Positions 6,941 to 14,985 of a stretch of DNA of 25,801 bases are shown here, one piece after another. The notes beneath the pieces are model-generated. The model was not told where the DNA came from and searched no databases. It saw nothing but the letters and a program-made list of their open reading frames with translations. The position numbers were made by a program, and so were the translations under genes. The stretch is from Betaproteobacteria bacterium (GTDB lineage: Bacteria; Pseudomonadota; Gammaproteobacteria; Burkholderiales; SG8-39): assembly GCA_019237595.1 (NCBI GenBank), contig JAFAGU010000317.1, positions 1 through 25,801 of the forward strand, in the 5' to 3' direction. Position 1 is the first letter of the stretch. Every line of letters starts with the position of its first letter.

Positions 6941-8239
6941 GTGGCCACCGGGCCTAAGTACCCGGGTTTCGATACGCTGGCGCTGCATGCGGGCCAGTCG
7001 CCGGACCCGGCGACCGGCAGCCGCGCGGTCCCGATCTACCAGACCACTTCCTACGTGTTCCGCGACACGGAGCACGCCGCGTCGCTCTTCAACATGGAGC
7101 GCGCCGGGCACGTCTACTCGCGCATCTCCAACCCGACGGTCGCGGTCCTCGAGGAACGCATCGCCGCCCTCGAGGGCGGCGTGGGAGCGATCGCCACGTC
7201 GTCCGGGCAGGCTGCGCTGCATCTCGCCGTGGCGACCCTCATGGGCGCGGGCTCGCACATCGTCGCCTCGACCTCGCTCTACGGCGGCTCCCACAACCTG
7301 CTCGGCTACACGCTGAAGCGGTTCGGGATCGATACGACTTTCATCGATCCCCGGAAGCTGGAAGACTGGAAAAAGTCCATCCGGCCGAACACCCGGCTTT
7401 TTTTCGGCGAGACGCTCGGAAACCCCGGCCTGGACGTGCTCGACATCCCGTCGGTCGCGGCAATCGCGCACGAGGCGAAGCTGCCGCTCCTCGTCGATTC
7501 GACGTTCACGACGCCGTACCTCATGAAGCCCTTCGAGCTCGGCGCGGACCTGCTCTACCACTCGGCGACCAAGTTCCTCGGCGGGCACGGCGTAGCGATC
7601 GGCGGCGTGCTCGTGGACTCCGGCCGCTTCGACTGGGAGGCCTCTGGCAGGTTCGAGACGCTCACGGCGCCCTACGAAGGCTTCCACGGCATGGATTTCG
7701 AGGAGGAGTCCGGCACGCGGGCGTTCCTCCTTCGCGCGCGCCGCGAGGGCGTGCGCGACTTCGGCGCGTGCATGGCGCCCATGACCGCGTTCCAGATCCT
7801 GCAGGGCGTCGAGACGCTGCACCTTCGCATTCCGCGCCATATCGAGAGCACGAGAAAAGTCCTGGGGTTCCTGGCCAATCATTCCCAGGTGGCTTCGATT
7901 GCCTATCCGGAGCTTCCCACGCACCCGGACCACGACCTTGCCAAGAAATTGCTGCCGAGGGGCTGCGGCGCGGTGTTCTCGTTCGACCTGAAGGGCGGGA
8001 GGAAGGCGGGGAAGGCCTTCATCGAGTCGCTGCGCGTGTTCTCGCACCTCGCGAACGTCGGCGACGCGAAATCGCTCGTCATCCATCCGGCCACCACGAC
8101 GCACTACCGCATGAGCGACGACGACCTTCGCCGCTCGGGAATCGGCCCCGGCACCGTGCGTCTCTCCATCGGCCTGGAGGACGCCCAGGACCTCGTCGAC
8201 GACCTCGAGCGCGCGCTCAAGGCGGCGTCGAAGGCCTGA
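6941..8239 (+). CDS. metY: O-acetylhomoserine sulfhydrylase (PLP enzyme)
   Basis: A 432-residue enzyme of the Cys/Met-metabolism PLP family, with the length and features of O-acetylhomoserine aminocarboxypropyltransferase. It turns O-acetylhomoserine and sulfide into homocysteine in the cytoplasm. Visible are LALHAGQSPDPATGSRAVPI (13-32), the Tyr59/Arg61 phosphate-binding segment YSRISNPT, SSGQAALHL (87-95), the Asp of LLVDSTFTTPY and the PLP Lys211 in HSATKFLGGHG. The C-terminus has SLGD-like VGDAKSLVIHPATTTHYRM, typical of MetY rather than of cystathionine synthases. The start is GTG, immediately after the previous stop. The product could feed the MetE-core enzyme encoded 3.5 kb upstream. 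Confidence 0.93.
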   Translation: MATGPKYPGFDTLALHAGQSPDPATGSRAVPIYQTTSYVFRDTEHAASLFNMERAGHVYSRISNPTVAVLEERIAALEGGVGAIATSSGQAALHLAVATLMGAGSHIVASTSLYGGSHNLLGYTLKRFGIDTTFIDPRKLEDWKKSIRPNTRLFFGETLGNPGLDVLDIPSVAAIAHEAKLPLLVDSTFTTPYLMKPFELGADLLYHSATKFLGGHGVAIGGVLVDSGRFDWEASGRFETLTAPYEGFHGMDFEEESGTRAFLLRARREGVRDFGACMAPMTAFQILQGVETLHLRIPRHIESTRKVLGFLANHSQVASIAYPELPTHPDHDLAKKLLPRGCGAVFSFDLKGGRKAGKAFIESLRVFSHLANVGDAKSLVIHPATTTHYRMSDDDLRRSGIGPGTVRLSIGLEDAQDLVDDLERALKAASKA

Positions 8240-9030
8240 TGGATTTCGTTCTGGACAAGAAGAAGGCGTACGCCTACACCGCCGCGCACGAGATCGACCC
8301 CGCCAGGCGCACGATCGTGTTCGTGCACGGCGCCGGGCTCGACCATTCGTCCTTCGGCTTGCAAAGCCGCTACTTCGGCTATCACGGTTGGAACGTCCTT
8401 GCGGTGGATCTTCCCGGACACGGACGCTCCGAGGGACCGCCATTGCCCACCATCGGCGACATGGCGGGCTGGATCCTGCGGCTCCTGGAAAAGCTCGAGA
8501 TCGCAAGATCCGGGCTCGTCGGCCATTCGATGGGCGCGCTCGTTTCGCTCGAGTGCGCGGCGCGCGCGCCCGATCGCGTGGAGAAGATGGCGTTGATCGG
8601 GATTGCGTATCCGATGAAGGTGGGCGAGGCGTTCATGGAGGCGGCCCGGCGGAACGACCCGGCCGCCTACGACATGGAAACCATCTGGGGCCACGCGGCG
8701 CAGGCGCCGCTCGGCGGCAATCCGAACCCCGGAATGTGGATGTACGGCGACACTTTCGCACGGCTCTCGCGCCTCGCGCCAGGCGTGCTCTACAACGATC
8801 TCAGGGCCTGCAATGACTACGCCGACGGCGAGCGTTCTGCGGCGGCGGTGCGCTGCCCCGTCCTCTTCGTGCTGGGCGAGCGCGACGTCATGACGCCTCC
8901 GCGGAGCGGCAAGTCCTTCCGGGAAAAATTCCCGGACGCGAAGCTTGCGAGCATCCTGCCCTCGGGCCACTCGCTCATGTCCGAGGCGCCGGACGCGACG
9001 CTCGACGCGTTAACGGCTTTCCTGGGCTAG
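8239..9030 (+). CDS. Alpha/beta hydrolase translationally coupled to metY
   Basis: A 263-residue alpha/beta hydrolase with Ser97 in the elbow VGHSMGA, Asp216 in LGERDVMTP and His244 in PSGHSLM. The oxyanion region is FVHGAGLDHSSF (28-39). It is too short and too different to be MetX (homoserine acetyltransferase), so it is not obviously the missing partner of MetY. The ATG overlaps the metY stop in TGATG, with AAGG just upstream, so the two are probably cotranslated. The open frame extends upstream to 7768, but that part is the metY sequence in another frame. The substrate is unknown. The 3' end overlaps the MATE gene by 21 bases. The stop is TAG within CTAG. Confidence 0.85.
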   Translation: MDFVLDKKKAYAYTAAHEIDPARRTIVFVHGAGLDHSSFGLQSRYFGYHGWNVLAVDLPGHGRSEGPPLPTIGDMAGWILRLLEKLEIARSGLVGHSMGALVSLECAARAPDRVEKMALIGIAYPMKVGEAFMEAARRNDPAAYDMETIWGHAAQAPLGGNPNPGMWMYGDTFARLSRLAPGVLYNDLRACNDYADGERSAAAVRCPVLFVLGERDVMTPPRSGKSFREKFPDAKLASILPSGHSLMSEAPDATLDALTAFLG

Positions 9031-10359
9031 CTCTTTACCCCATGGCGCGCGGGCGATGAAGGCGACCGTGAGCACTCCGTAGGCGACCATCGCCCCGGCG
9101 ATGACGACGAAGATGCCGGCGAGCGACGCGGCGAGCGCGCCGCCCGCGACGACGATTGCGAGCCGCGCGGTCCCGGCAATGATCGGCCAGAGCACCTGCC
9201 CCGCGCCCTGCGAGGCGAAGTAGAGCGTGATGCCGGCGCCCAGGAATGGGAAGAAGAGCGCCACGAGCCGCAGGTAGAGCGTCCCGGCCGCGTGAACGGC
9301 CGCATCGTCGCTGAAGAGACCCACCCAGCCCTCCGGGAAGAGCGCCGCCGCGGCGCCGATGGCGAGGCTGATCGAAGCGGCGAGGACGGCGCCCGTCCAG
9401 GCGATCCGTTTTGCCCGCGCGACGCGGCCCGCGCCGATGTGCGTGCCGACGAGCACGACGAGCGCCTGGCCGACCGCGAAGACGAGCGGCACCTGCAGGA
9501 GCTCGAGCCGCAGCCCGACGCCGTAGCCCGCGAGCGCCGCGGTCCCGTAACGGCCGACGAAGCCGGTGAGGACGACCGCGGTCAGCACCGTCTGGAGGGA
9601 AGAGAGCATCGAAATCGCCCCCACGCGGAGGATGTCGCGGAAGAGCGCGCGCTCGAGTTTCCAGTCCCCGGCACGGGGACGAAGCGTGCTCGCGCGCCGG
9701 AAGACGAAGGCCCCCATGCACAGCGCCGCTAGCGTGAAGGTCGAAACGTAGGCGACGGCGGCACCGGCGATGCCGAGCTTGGGCAGCGGCCCGACTCCCA
9801 GGACGAGCGAGCCGGAGAGCGGTACATGGATGCAGGCCGCGCCGATCAACGCAACCGCGGGGACAACCATGTTCCCCGTGCCGCGGAGGACGCTCGAGAG
9901 CGTGTTCGCGATCCACACGGCGAGCGCCCCGGTGAAGACGATCGTCGAGTACGAAAGCGCCTGCGCGATCGTCGCCTCGTCGCCGCCGAGCAGCCGGAAG
10001 ATCGCGCGCCCGAAGACGAGCACGAGCGCGGTGAAGGCGAGGCCCATGCCGCAGGCGATGACGAGCGCATGCACGACCAGTCGGCGTGCCGTACGCGCAT
10101 CGCCGCGCCCGAGCGAGCGCGCGATGGCCGAGGAGACGCCGCCGCCCATCGCGCCCGCCGAAGTCATCTGCAACAGCATGAGGAGCGGGAAGACGAGCGC
10201 GACGCCGGCGAGCGGCTCGGTGCCGAGGCGCCCGACGAAATACGTATCGCCGACCGACACCATGGACTGGAAGAGCACGAGCAGGATCCCGGGCGCCGAC
10301 AGGCGCAGGAGCGTGGGGACGATCGGCGCGGAAAGGAGCCGCTCGGTGTCGTTCTTCAA
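9010..10359 (-). CDS. MATE-family multidrug/sodium antiporter
   Basis: A 449-residue inner-membrane protein with about 12 hydrophobic segments in two similar halves, as in NorM/DinF exporters. The first half has SAPGILLVLFQSMVSVGDTYFVGRLGTEPLAG, the MATE hallmark of helix 1 and its loop; the repeat in the second half is seen at VGAISMLSSLQTVLTAVVLTGFVGRYGTAALAGYG. These carriers export cationic or metabolite compounds against a sodium or proton gradient. The start is TTG at 10359-10357. The nearby ATG at 10367 is out of frame, and the next in-frame Met falls after helix 1 begins. It follows the radical SAM gene by four bases, so both are cotranscribed. Confidence 0.92.
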   Translation of the reverse strand: MKNDTERLLSAPIVPTLLRLSAPGILLVLFQSMVSVGDTYFVGRLGTEPLAGVALVFPLLMLLQMTSAGAMGGGVSSAIARSLGRGDARTARRLVVHALVIACGMGLAFTALVLVFGRAIFRLLGGDEATIAQALSYSTIVFTGALAVWIANTLSSVLRGTGNMVVPAVALIGAACIHVPLSGSLVLGVGPLPKLGIAGAAVAYVSTFTLAALCMGAFVFRRASTLRPRAGDWKLERALFRDILRVGAISMLSSLQTVLTAVVLTGFVGRYGTAALAGYGVGLRLELLQVPLVFAVGQALVVLVGTHIGAGRVARAKRIAWTGAVLAASISLAIGAAAALFPEGWVGLFSDDAAVHAAGTLYLRLVALFFPFLGAGITLYFASQGAGQVLWPIIAGTARLAIVVAGGALAASLAGIFVVIAGAMVAYGVLTVAFIARAPWGKELAQESR

Positions 10360-10363
10360 GGCT

Positions 10364-11455
10364 TCATCGGAAGAGCCCGAGCTGGCCGGACAGGTTCGGA
10401 GGCCGAAAGCGCGTGCAGTCCAGCGCCGGCGCGCGCCTTCCCGCGCCGTGGCCGTTCAGCCCGAAGCGCCGGCAGGCGATATCGAAGCGCTTCTCGATCA
10501 GCTCGGCGTAGTTGCCCGTGCCGGTCATGCGCGTGCCGAAGCGCGGATCGTTGTCGCGGCCCCCTCGCATCTGCTGGACGATGCTCATCACGTGCGCGGC
10601 CCGGTCGGGATAGTGCTCGGCGAGCCATTCCTTGAAGAGGTCCTTGAGCTCGTTCGGCAGGCGCATGATGACATAGGCCGCCTCGAGCGCCCCGGCCTTC
10701 GCCGCCTCTTCCAGCACGTGCTCCATCGTCCTGTCGTTTAGCGCCGGGATGAGCGCGGCGACCATGACGCCGCACGGAACGCCTGCGCTCGAAAGCGCCC
10801 TGAGGATGTCGACCCTGCGCTGCGGGCTGGCGGCCCTCGGCTCGAGCTTTCTCGCCAGCACCCGATCGAGCGTGCCGATCGAAATGAAGGCCTTGACCAG
10901 GTTTTTCGAGCTCAACTCCGTCAGCAAATCCAGATCTCTTTCGATCAGCGCCGACTTGGTGACCATCGTCACCGGATGCTCGCATTCGGCGAGCACCTCG
11001 AGGATCCGGCGCGTGATGCCGTACTTGCGCTCGATCGGCTGGTAGCAGTCAGTGTTGGCGCCGAGGGCGATCGGGCTCGCGGCATAGCCTGGCTTCGCGA
11101 GCGCCTCGCGCAGGAGCTCCGGCGCGTTCGTTTTGGCGAAGAGCTTCGTCTCGAAGTCGAGCCCGGGCGAGAGCTCGAGGTAGCTGTGGCTCGGCCGCGC
11201 GTAGCAGTAGATGCAGCCGTGCTCGCAGCCGCGATACGGGTTGATGGACTGGCTGAAGCCGACGTCCGGGGACTCGTTGTGCGACACGATCGAGCGCGCC
11301 TTCTCGATCGTGACGGAGGTCTTGAGCTCGCTTGCTTCGCGCTCCTCCGGCGTCCAGCCGTCGTCGAACGCTTCGCGCGCCACGCTCTCGAAACGCCCTT
11401 GCGCAAAGGAGCGTGCGCCGCGAAGATGCAGCTCGACCTTCGAATGGCGGCTCAT
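10364..11455 (-). CDS. PA0069-family radical SAM protein
   Basis: A 363-residue radical SAM enzyme with the iron-sulfur motif CxxxCxxC at Cys77, Cys81 and Cys84 (GCEHGCIYCYARP). It is followed by SPGLDFETKLFAKTNAPELL and GANTDCYQPIERKYGITR, which mark the PA0069/Rv2578c type related to spore photoproduct lyase-like proteins. It would cleave S-adenosylmethionine to make a radical; the substrate is not known for this family as far as I recall. The C-terminus QLGLF is also usual. The ATG has AGGA seven bases upstream and a TATACA box before that. It shares a 28-base divergent gap with an MFS gene, and the MATE gene lies four bases downstream. Confidence 0.9.
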   Translation of the reverse strand: MSRHSKVELHLRGARSFAQGRFESVAREAFDDGWTPEEREASELKTSVTIEKARSIVSHNESPDVGFSQSINPYRGCEHGCIYCYARPSHSYLELSPGLDFETKLFAKTNAPELLREALAKPGYAASPIALGANTDCYQPIERKYGITRRILEVLAECEHPVTMVTKSALIERDLDLLTELSSKNLVKAFISIGTLDRVLARKLEPRAASPQRRVDILRALSSAGVPCGVMVAALIPALNDRTMEHVLEEAAKAGALEAAYVIMRLPNELKDLFKEWLAEHYPDRAAHVMSIVQQMRGGRDNDPRFGTRMTGTGNYAELIEKRFDIACRRFGLNGHGAGRRAPALDCTRFRPPNLSGQLGLFR

Positions 11456-11476
11456 CGCGGCATCCTACGCCACTAC

Positions 11477-11482
11477 TGTATA
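11477..11482 (-). promoter_or_regulatory. -10-like box for the radical SAM-MATE operon
   Basis: Minus-strand TATACA lies 21 bases before the radical SAM ATG, inside the 28-base divergent gap and adjoining the MFS start codon. This places the upstream promoter half, if real, within the MFS coding sequence. The plus strand reads TATAAA immediately at the MFS ATG, which is too close to serve as that gene's -10 box. Confidence 0.35.
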
Positions 11483-11483
11483 A

Positions 11484-12689
11484 ATGACCAGTACCACCCC
11501 GGATGGAAGCACCAAGCGCAACGTCGGCCTCCTCGCCGCGTGCCAGGCGATGCTCTTCACCAACAATTCGACGCTCATCGCGATCAACGGCCTCGCGGGT
11601 CTGTCGCTCGCGCCGCACAAGGCGCTCGCCACGCTGCCGATCACGTGCTGGGTGATCGGCGGCGCGATCGCCACGATGCCGGCCTCCCTCCACATGAACC
11701 GGGTCGGCCGCCAGCGCGGCCTCACGTCCGGGACGTTCTGGGGCATCGTCGGCGCGCTCATCTGCTCCGGGGCGATCTGGGCGCATAACTTCTGGGCGCT
11801 TTGCCTTGGGACGCTCGTCTGGGGCGTGTACAACGCCTACGGCCAGTACTACCGCTTCGCTGCCGCCGACACGGCGAGCGCGGACTTCAAGTCCACCGCT
11901 ATCTCTCTCGTCCTCGCCGGCGGGCTCGTCGGCGGGATCCTCGGGCCGGGAACGAGCCGCCTCACGGTAGATCTCTTCCCGCAGCGCTTCCTCGGCGCCT
12001 ATCTCGTCCTGATCGGCTTCGCGGTGGCGACGATGGTGCTCCTGCGCTTCATCCGCATCCCGCCGCCGCCCCGGGCCGACCAGGCGGGCAGCGGTCGGCC
12101 GCTCGCGCAGATCGCCGCGCAGCCCAAGTTCATCGTCGCCGGGCTTTGCGGCGCGATCGGCTACGGCGTCATGAACTTCCTCATGACCTCCACGCCGATC
12201 GCCATGCAAGCCTGCGGGCACGCCTACGGCGAGGCGGCGCTCGTCATCTCCTCGCACGTGATCGGCATGTTCGCGCCTTCGTTCCTCACCGGACCGCTCA
12301 TCAAGCGCGTGGGCGTGCTGCCGGTGCTCCTCGCGGGCGCGCTCCTCAACCTCGTCACGATCGGCATCGCGCTCTCGGGGCTATCCGTCACGCACTTCTG
12401 GTGGTCGCTCGTCATCCTCGGCGTGGGCTGGAACTTCCTCTATATCGGCGGGACGACGCTCCTCACGGAAACCTATCGTCCCGAGGAACGCGCGAAGGCG
12501 CAGGGCGCGAACGACCAGGCGATCTTCGTCATGATGGCGATCTCGTCCTTCAGCTCCGGCGTCACCGTCACCGCGGCCGGCTGGGAGCGCGTGAACCTCT
12601 TCGCCCTGCCGCTCGTCGGGGCGGTCCTCGTCGCCATCGCCTGGTTCGCGCTTCACGAGCGCTCGCGCAAGGCCGCCATCGCCGCCTGA
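11484..12689 (+). CDS. MFS transporter (first of operon)
   Basis: A 401-residue inner-membrane carrier with about 12 hydrophobic helices and the usual MFS loop between helices 2 and 3 (MNRVGRQRG, residues 71-79). The two halves join around the proline-rich RIPPPPRAD (192-200). I cannot name the substrate; its gene neighbours suggest an amino acid or hydroxy-amino acid, which is only inference. The ATG has no visible Shine-Dalgarno and lies 28 bases from the divergent radical SAM start, so its promoter must be within that gene or further off. The TGA overlaps the next ATG in TGATG, so translation is coupled to the aldolase-like gene. Confidence 0.88.
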   Translation: MTSTTPDGSTKRNVGLLAACQAMLFTNNSTLIAINGLAGLSLAPHKALATLPITCWVIGGAIATMPASLHMNRVGRQRGLTSGTFWGIVGALICSGAIWAHNFWALCLGTLVWGVYNAYGQYYRFAAADTASADFKSTAISLVLAGGLVGGILGPGTSRLTVDLFPQRFLGAYLVLIGFAVATMVLLRFIRIPPPPRADQAGSGRPLAQIAAQPKFIVAGLCGAIGYGVMNFLMTSTPIAMQACGHAYGEAALVISSHVIGMFAPSFLTGPLIKRVGVLPVLLAGALLNLVTIGIALSGLSVTHFWWSLVILGVGWNFLYIGGTTLLTETYRPEERAKAQGANDQAIFVMMAISSFSSGVTVTAAGWERVNLFALPLVGAVLVAIAWFALHERSRKAAIAA

Positions 12690-13801
12690 TGGCCGCGTTC
12701 GTGAAATGCCCGCCGGCTCGGATCGGCCAGCGCCTCGAGGAAGTCGACACGCCCTCGCTCGTCCTCGACCTCGACGCGTTCGAACGGAACCTCGCCGCAA
12801 TGAAGCGGGCGGTCGACGGGCGCAAGGTGCGCGTACGGCCGCACGCGAAGACGCACAAGTCGGTCGACATCGCGCGCCGCCAGATTGCCGATGGCGCGAT
12901 CGGCGTCTGCTGCCAGAAGGTCTCAGAAGCCGAGGCGCTCGCCGAGGGCGGCATCGCCGACCTCCTCGTCAGCAACGAGGTGGTCGGCGCGCCCAAGCTC
13001 GAGCGGCTCGCCGCGCTTTCCAAACGCGTGAAGCTCGGCGTATGCGTCGACAACCCGGAGAACTTGCGCCAGCTGGCGGCGCTCGGCTGCGAGCTCGATG
13101 TGTACATCGAAATCGAGGTCGGCATGGGCCGCTGCGGCATCGCCGCCGGCGAGCCCGCGGTGGCGCTCGCGCGCGAGATCGCGCGCTCGACGAAGCTGCG
13201 CTTCGCGGGCCTGCAGGCCTACCACGGGCGCGCGCAGCACCTGCGGACCATGGAAGAGCGGCGGAGCGTCATCGCCTCCGCCGCGGAGAAAGTCCGGCAA
13301 ACGAAGGCGCTCCTCGCGAAGGAAGGAATCGCCTGTCCGATCGTAACCGGAGCGGGCAGCGGCACCTTCATGTTCGAGGTGGACTCCGGCGCCTGGGACG
13401 AAATCCAGCCGGGGTCGTATGTGTTCATGGACGTGGACTACGGAAAGAACGAGTGGGCCGCGCCGCTGCCGCGCTTCGAGCATGCGCTCTTCGTGCTCGC
13501 CACCGTCATGAGCCGCCCGAAGCCCGAGGCGGCGATCGTCGACGCCGGCCTCAAGGCCTCGAGCGTGGACTCAGGGATGCCCGGCGTATGGCAGCGTGCC
13601 GGTCTCACTTACGCCAAGGCCTCCGACGAGCACGGCTTTGTGTCGGTCGCCGCCGGCGAGCGCGTGGCGCTCGGCGAGAAGCTCCTCCTGGTGCCGGGAC
13701 ACTGCGATCCCACAGTCAACCTGTACGACCAGTATGTCTGCGTGCGCGGCGGGAAAGTCGAGGCGCTCTGGCCGGTGAGCGCCCGGGGAGCGCTTTACTG
13801 A
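12689..13801 (+). CDS. D-threonine aldolase/D-serine dehydratase-like PLP enzyme
   Basis: A 370-residue fold-type III PLP enzyme of the DSD1/D-threonine aldolase group. It opens with LEEVDTPSLVLDLDAFERN (16-34). The PLP Lys is Lys54 in RPHAKTHKS. A C-terminal metal site is formed by His338 and Asp340 in PGHCDPTVNLYD; His-x-Asp is the pattern of D-threonine aldolases, whereas D-serine dehydratases have His-x-Cys. Cys339 lies between these ligands. The family cleaves D-beta-hydroxy amino acids to glycine plus an aldehyde, or dehydrates them, with a divalent metal. The gene is sandwiched between two MFS carriers with overlapping start and stop codons on both sides, implying one transcript and related substrates. 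Confidence 0.9.
   Translation: MAAFVKCPPARIGQRLEEVDTPSLVLDLDAFERNLAAMKRAVDGRKVRVRPHAKTHKSVDIARRQIADGAIGVCCQKVSEAEALAEGGIADLLVSNEVVGAPKLERLAALSKRVKLGVCVDNPENLRQLAALGCELDVYIEIEVGMGRCGIAAGEPAVALAREIARSTKLRFAGLQAYHGRAQHLRTMEERRSVIASAAEKVRQTKALLAKEGIACPIVTGAGSGTFMFEVDSGAWDEIQPGSYVFMDVDYGKNEWAAPLPRFEHALFVLATVMSRPKPEAAIVDAGLKASSVDSGMPGVWQRAGLTYAKASDEHGFVSVAAGERVALGEKLLLVPGHCDPTVNLYDQYVCVRGGKVEALWPVSARGALY
13785..13790 (+). promoter_or_regulatory. Shine-Dalgarno deciding a CTG start
   Basis: GGGGAG inside the end of the aldolase-like gene stands seven bases before CTG at 13798. No ATG, GTG or TTG in the MFS frame lies nearby upstream. The next canonical start, GTG at 13822, has no good Shine-Dalgarno. 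Confidence 0.5.
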
Positions 13802-14985
13802 AGGACTCGCGCTATGGGTGGGTGGTCGTCCTCGCGGCGTTCACCTTCATGTTCGTCGGCTTCGGCGCCGCGTATTCCTTCGCCGCGTTCTTTCGCGCCT
13901 TCCAGGCCGAATTCGGCGCGCCCCGCGGCGACGTGGCGCTGGTCTTCTCCGTGGCGGGCTTCCTCTGGTTCCTCTTCGGCGCGCCGGGCGGCGTGCTCGC
14001 CGACCGCTTCGGGCCGAAGCGGGTGACGGCGGCCGGCGTCGCCTGCCTCGTCGCGGCGCTCTGGCTCGCGAGCCGCGCGCAGTCCGTCGGCATGCTCTAT
14101 GCCACGTACAGCATCGGCATCGGCATTGGCGTGGGGCTCGTGTACGTGCCTTCGGTCGGCGCCGTGCAGCCGTGGTTCGATCGGTACCGCGCGGCCGCCT
14201 CCGGGATTGCCATCGCCGGGATTGGAGCCGGGAACTTCTTCGTCCCGCTTCTCGCCGCGTGGTGGATCGAGCGCTACGGGTGGCGGGGCGCCTACCTCGC
14301 GCTCACCGTATTCGTCCTTGTTCTCGGCGTGGCGGCGGTGATCGCCATCCGCCCGCGCACGGTGCTGAAGAAAGGCGAGGCGCTCCCCGGCGTGCCGCTG
14401 CGGCAGGCGATGCGTACGCGCGCCTTCGCGCTCCTCTATGCCTCGCTCGTGCTGGGGTGCACGGGCGTCTTCATCCCGATGGTGCATCTCGGCCCGTACG
14501 CACAGGACCTCGGATATTCCGAGGCGCAGGGCGTGGCGCTGGTGAGCTTCGTCGGCCTGGGGAGCCTCGTCGGGCGCTTCACGATCGGCCCCTTCGCGGA
14601 CAGGCTCGGCCGGCGCTCGTCCCTCGGCTGGATGTACGCGGGCCTAGGCGTCATGCTCCTCGTCTGGTACGGCGCCACGTCTTACTGGCTGCTCGTGATC
14701 TTCGCGATCGTCTTCGGCCTGTGCTACGGCGGCTTCGTCGCCCTCTTTCCCACGCTCGTCATGGATCTGTATGGCGTGCGCTCCGTCTCCGGCATCATCG
14801 GCTCCCTCTACACGGGGGCAGGCATCGGCACGCTTGCCGGCCCCTGGCTCGCCGGGGTCGCTTACGACGCGTTCGGCACCTACAAGCTGCCGATCCTCGC
14901 GAGCGCCGCGCTCGCCTTCCTCGCCGCCGGCTGCATCGCCGGCGTCGGCCCGCGTGAAGAAGAAGCCGCCCGCGATCGCGGTTAG
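13798..14985 (+). CDS. MFS transporter (second of operon), apparent CTG start
   Basis: About 395 residues with 12 predicted helices of the MFS type resembling oxalate/formate or monocarboxylate carriers. The N-terminus is KDSRYGWVVVLAAFTFMFVG, the helix 2-3 loop is GGVLADRFGPKRV, and the matching loop in the second half is GPFADRLGRRSS. The substrate is unknown. The most natural start is CTG at 13798, which overlaps the previous TGA as CTGA and has GGGGAG upstream. GTG at 13822 is the first canonical alternative and would remove the basic leader and begin inside helix 1. The frame is also open far upstream, over the aldolase-like gene, without transporter similarity. The 3' end overlaps the next gene by 32 bases. 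Confidence 0.85.
   Translation: MKDSRYGWVVVLAAFTFMFVGFGAAYSFAAFFRAFQAEFGAPRGDVALVFSVAGFLWFLFGAPGGVLADRFGPKRVTAAGVACLVAALWLASRAQSVGMLYATYSIGIGIGVGLVYVPSVGAVQPWFDRYRAAASGIAIAGIGAGNFFVPLLAAWWIERYGWRGAYLALTVFVLVLGVAAVIAIRPRTVLKKGEALPGVPLRQAMRTRAFALLYASLVLGCTGVFIPMVHLGPYAQDLGYSEAQGVALVSFVGLGSLVGRFTIGPFADRLGRRSSLGWMYAGLGVMLLVWYGATSYWLLVIFAIVFGLCYGGFVALFPTLVMDLYGVRSVSGIIGSLYTGAGIGTLAGPWLAGVAYDAFGTYKLPILASAALAFLAAGCIAGVGPREEEAARDRG

Noticed and set aside
6371..8506. 711-residue antisense open frame over DUF6806 and metY
   Set aside because: It is Arg/Glu/Val-rich, resembles no family and mirrors well-recognised genes. Long antisense frames are expected at this GC content.
8239..9030. MetX (homoserine acetyltransferase) as identity of the hydrolase after metY
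   Set aside because: At 263 residues it is much shorter than MetX and lacks the MetX-specific segments; only the general hydrolase triad is shared.
12706..13797. Long N-terminal extension of the second MFS gene
   Set aside because: It is the aldolase-like gene read in the wrong frame, very Arg-rich. It would not make a fusion protein.
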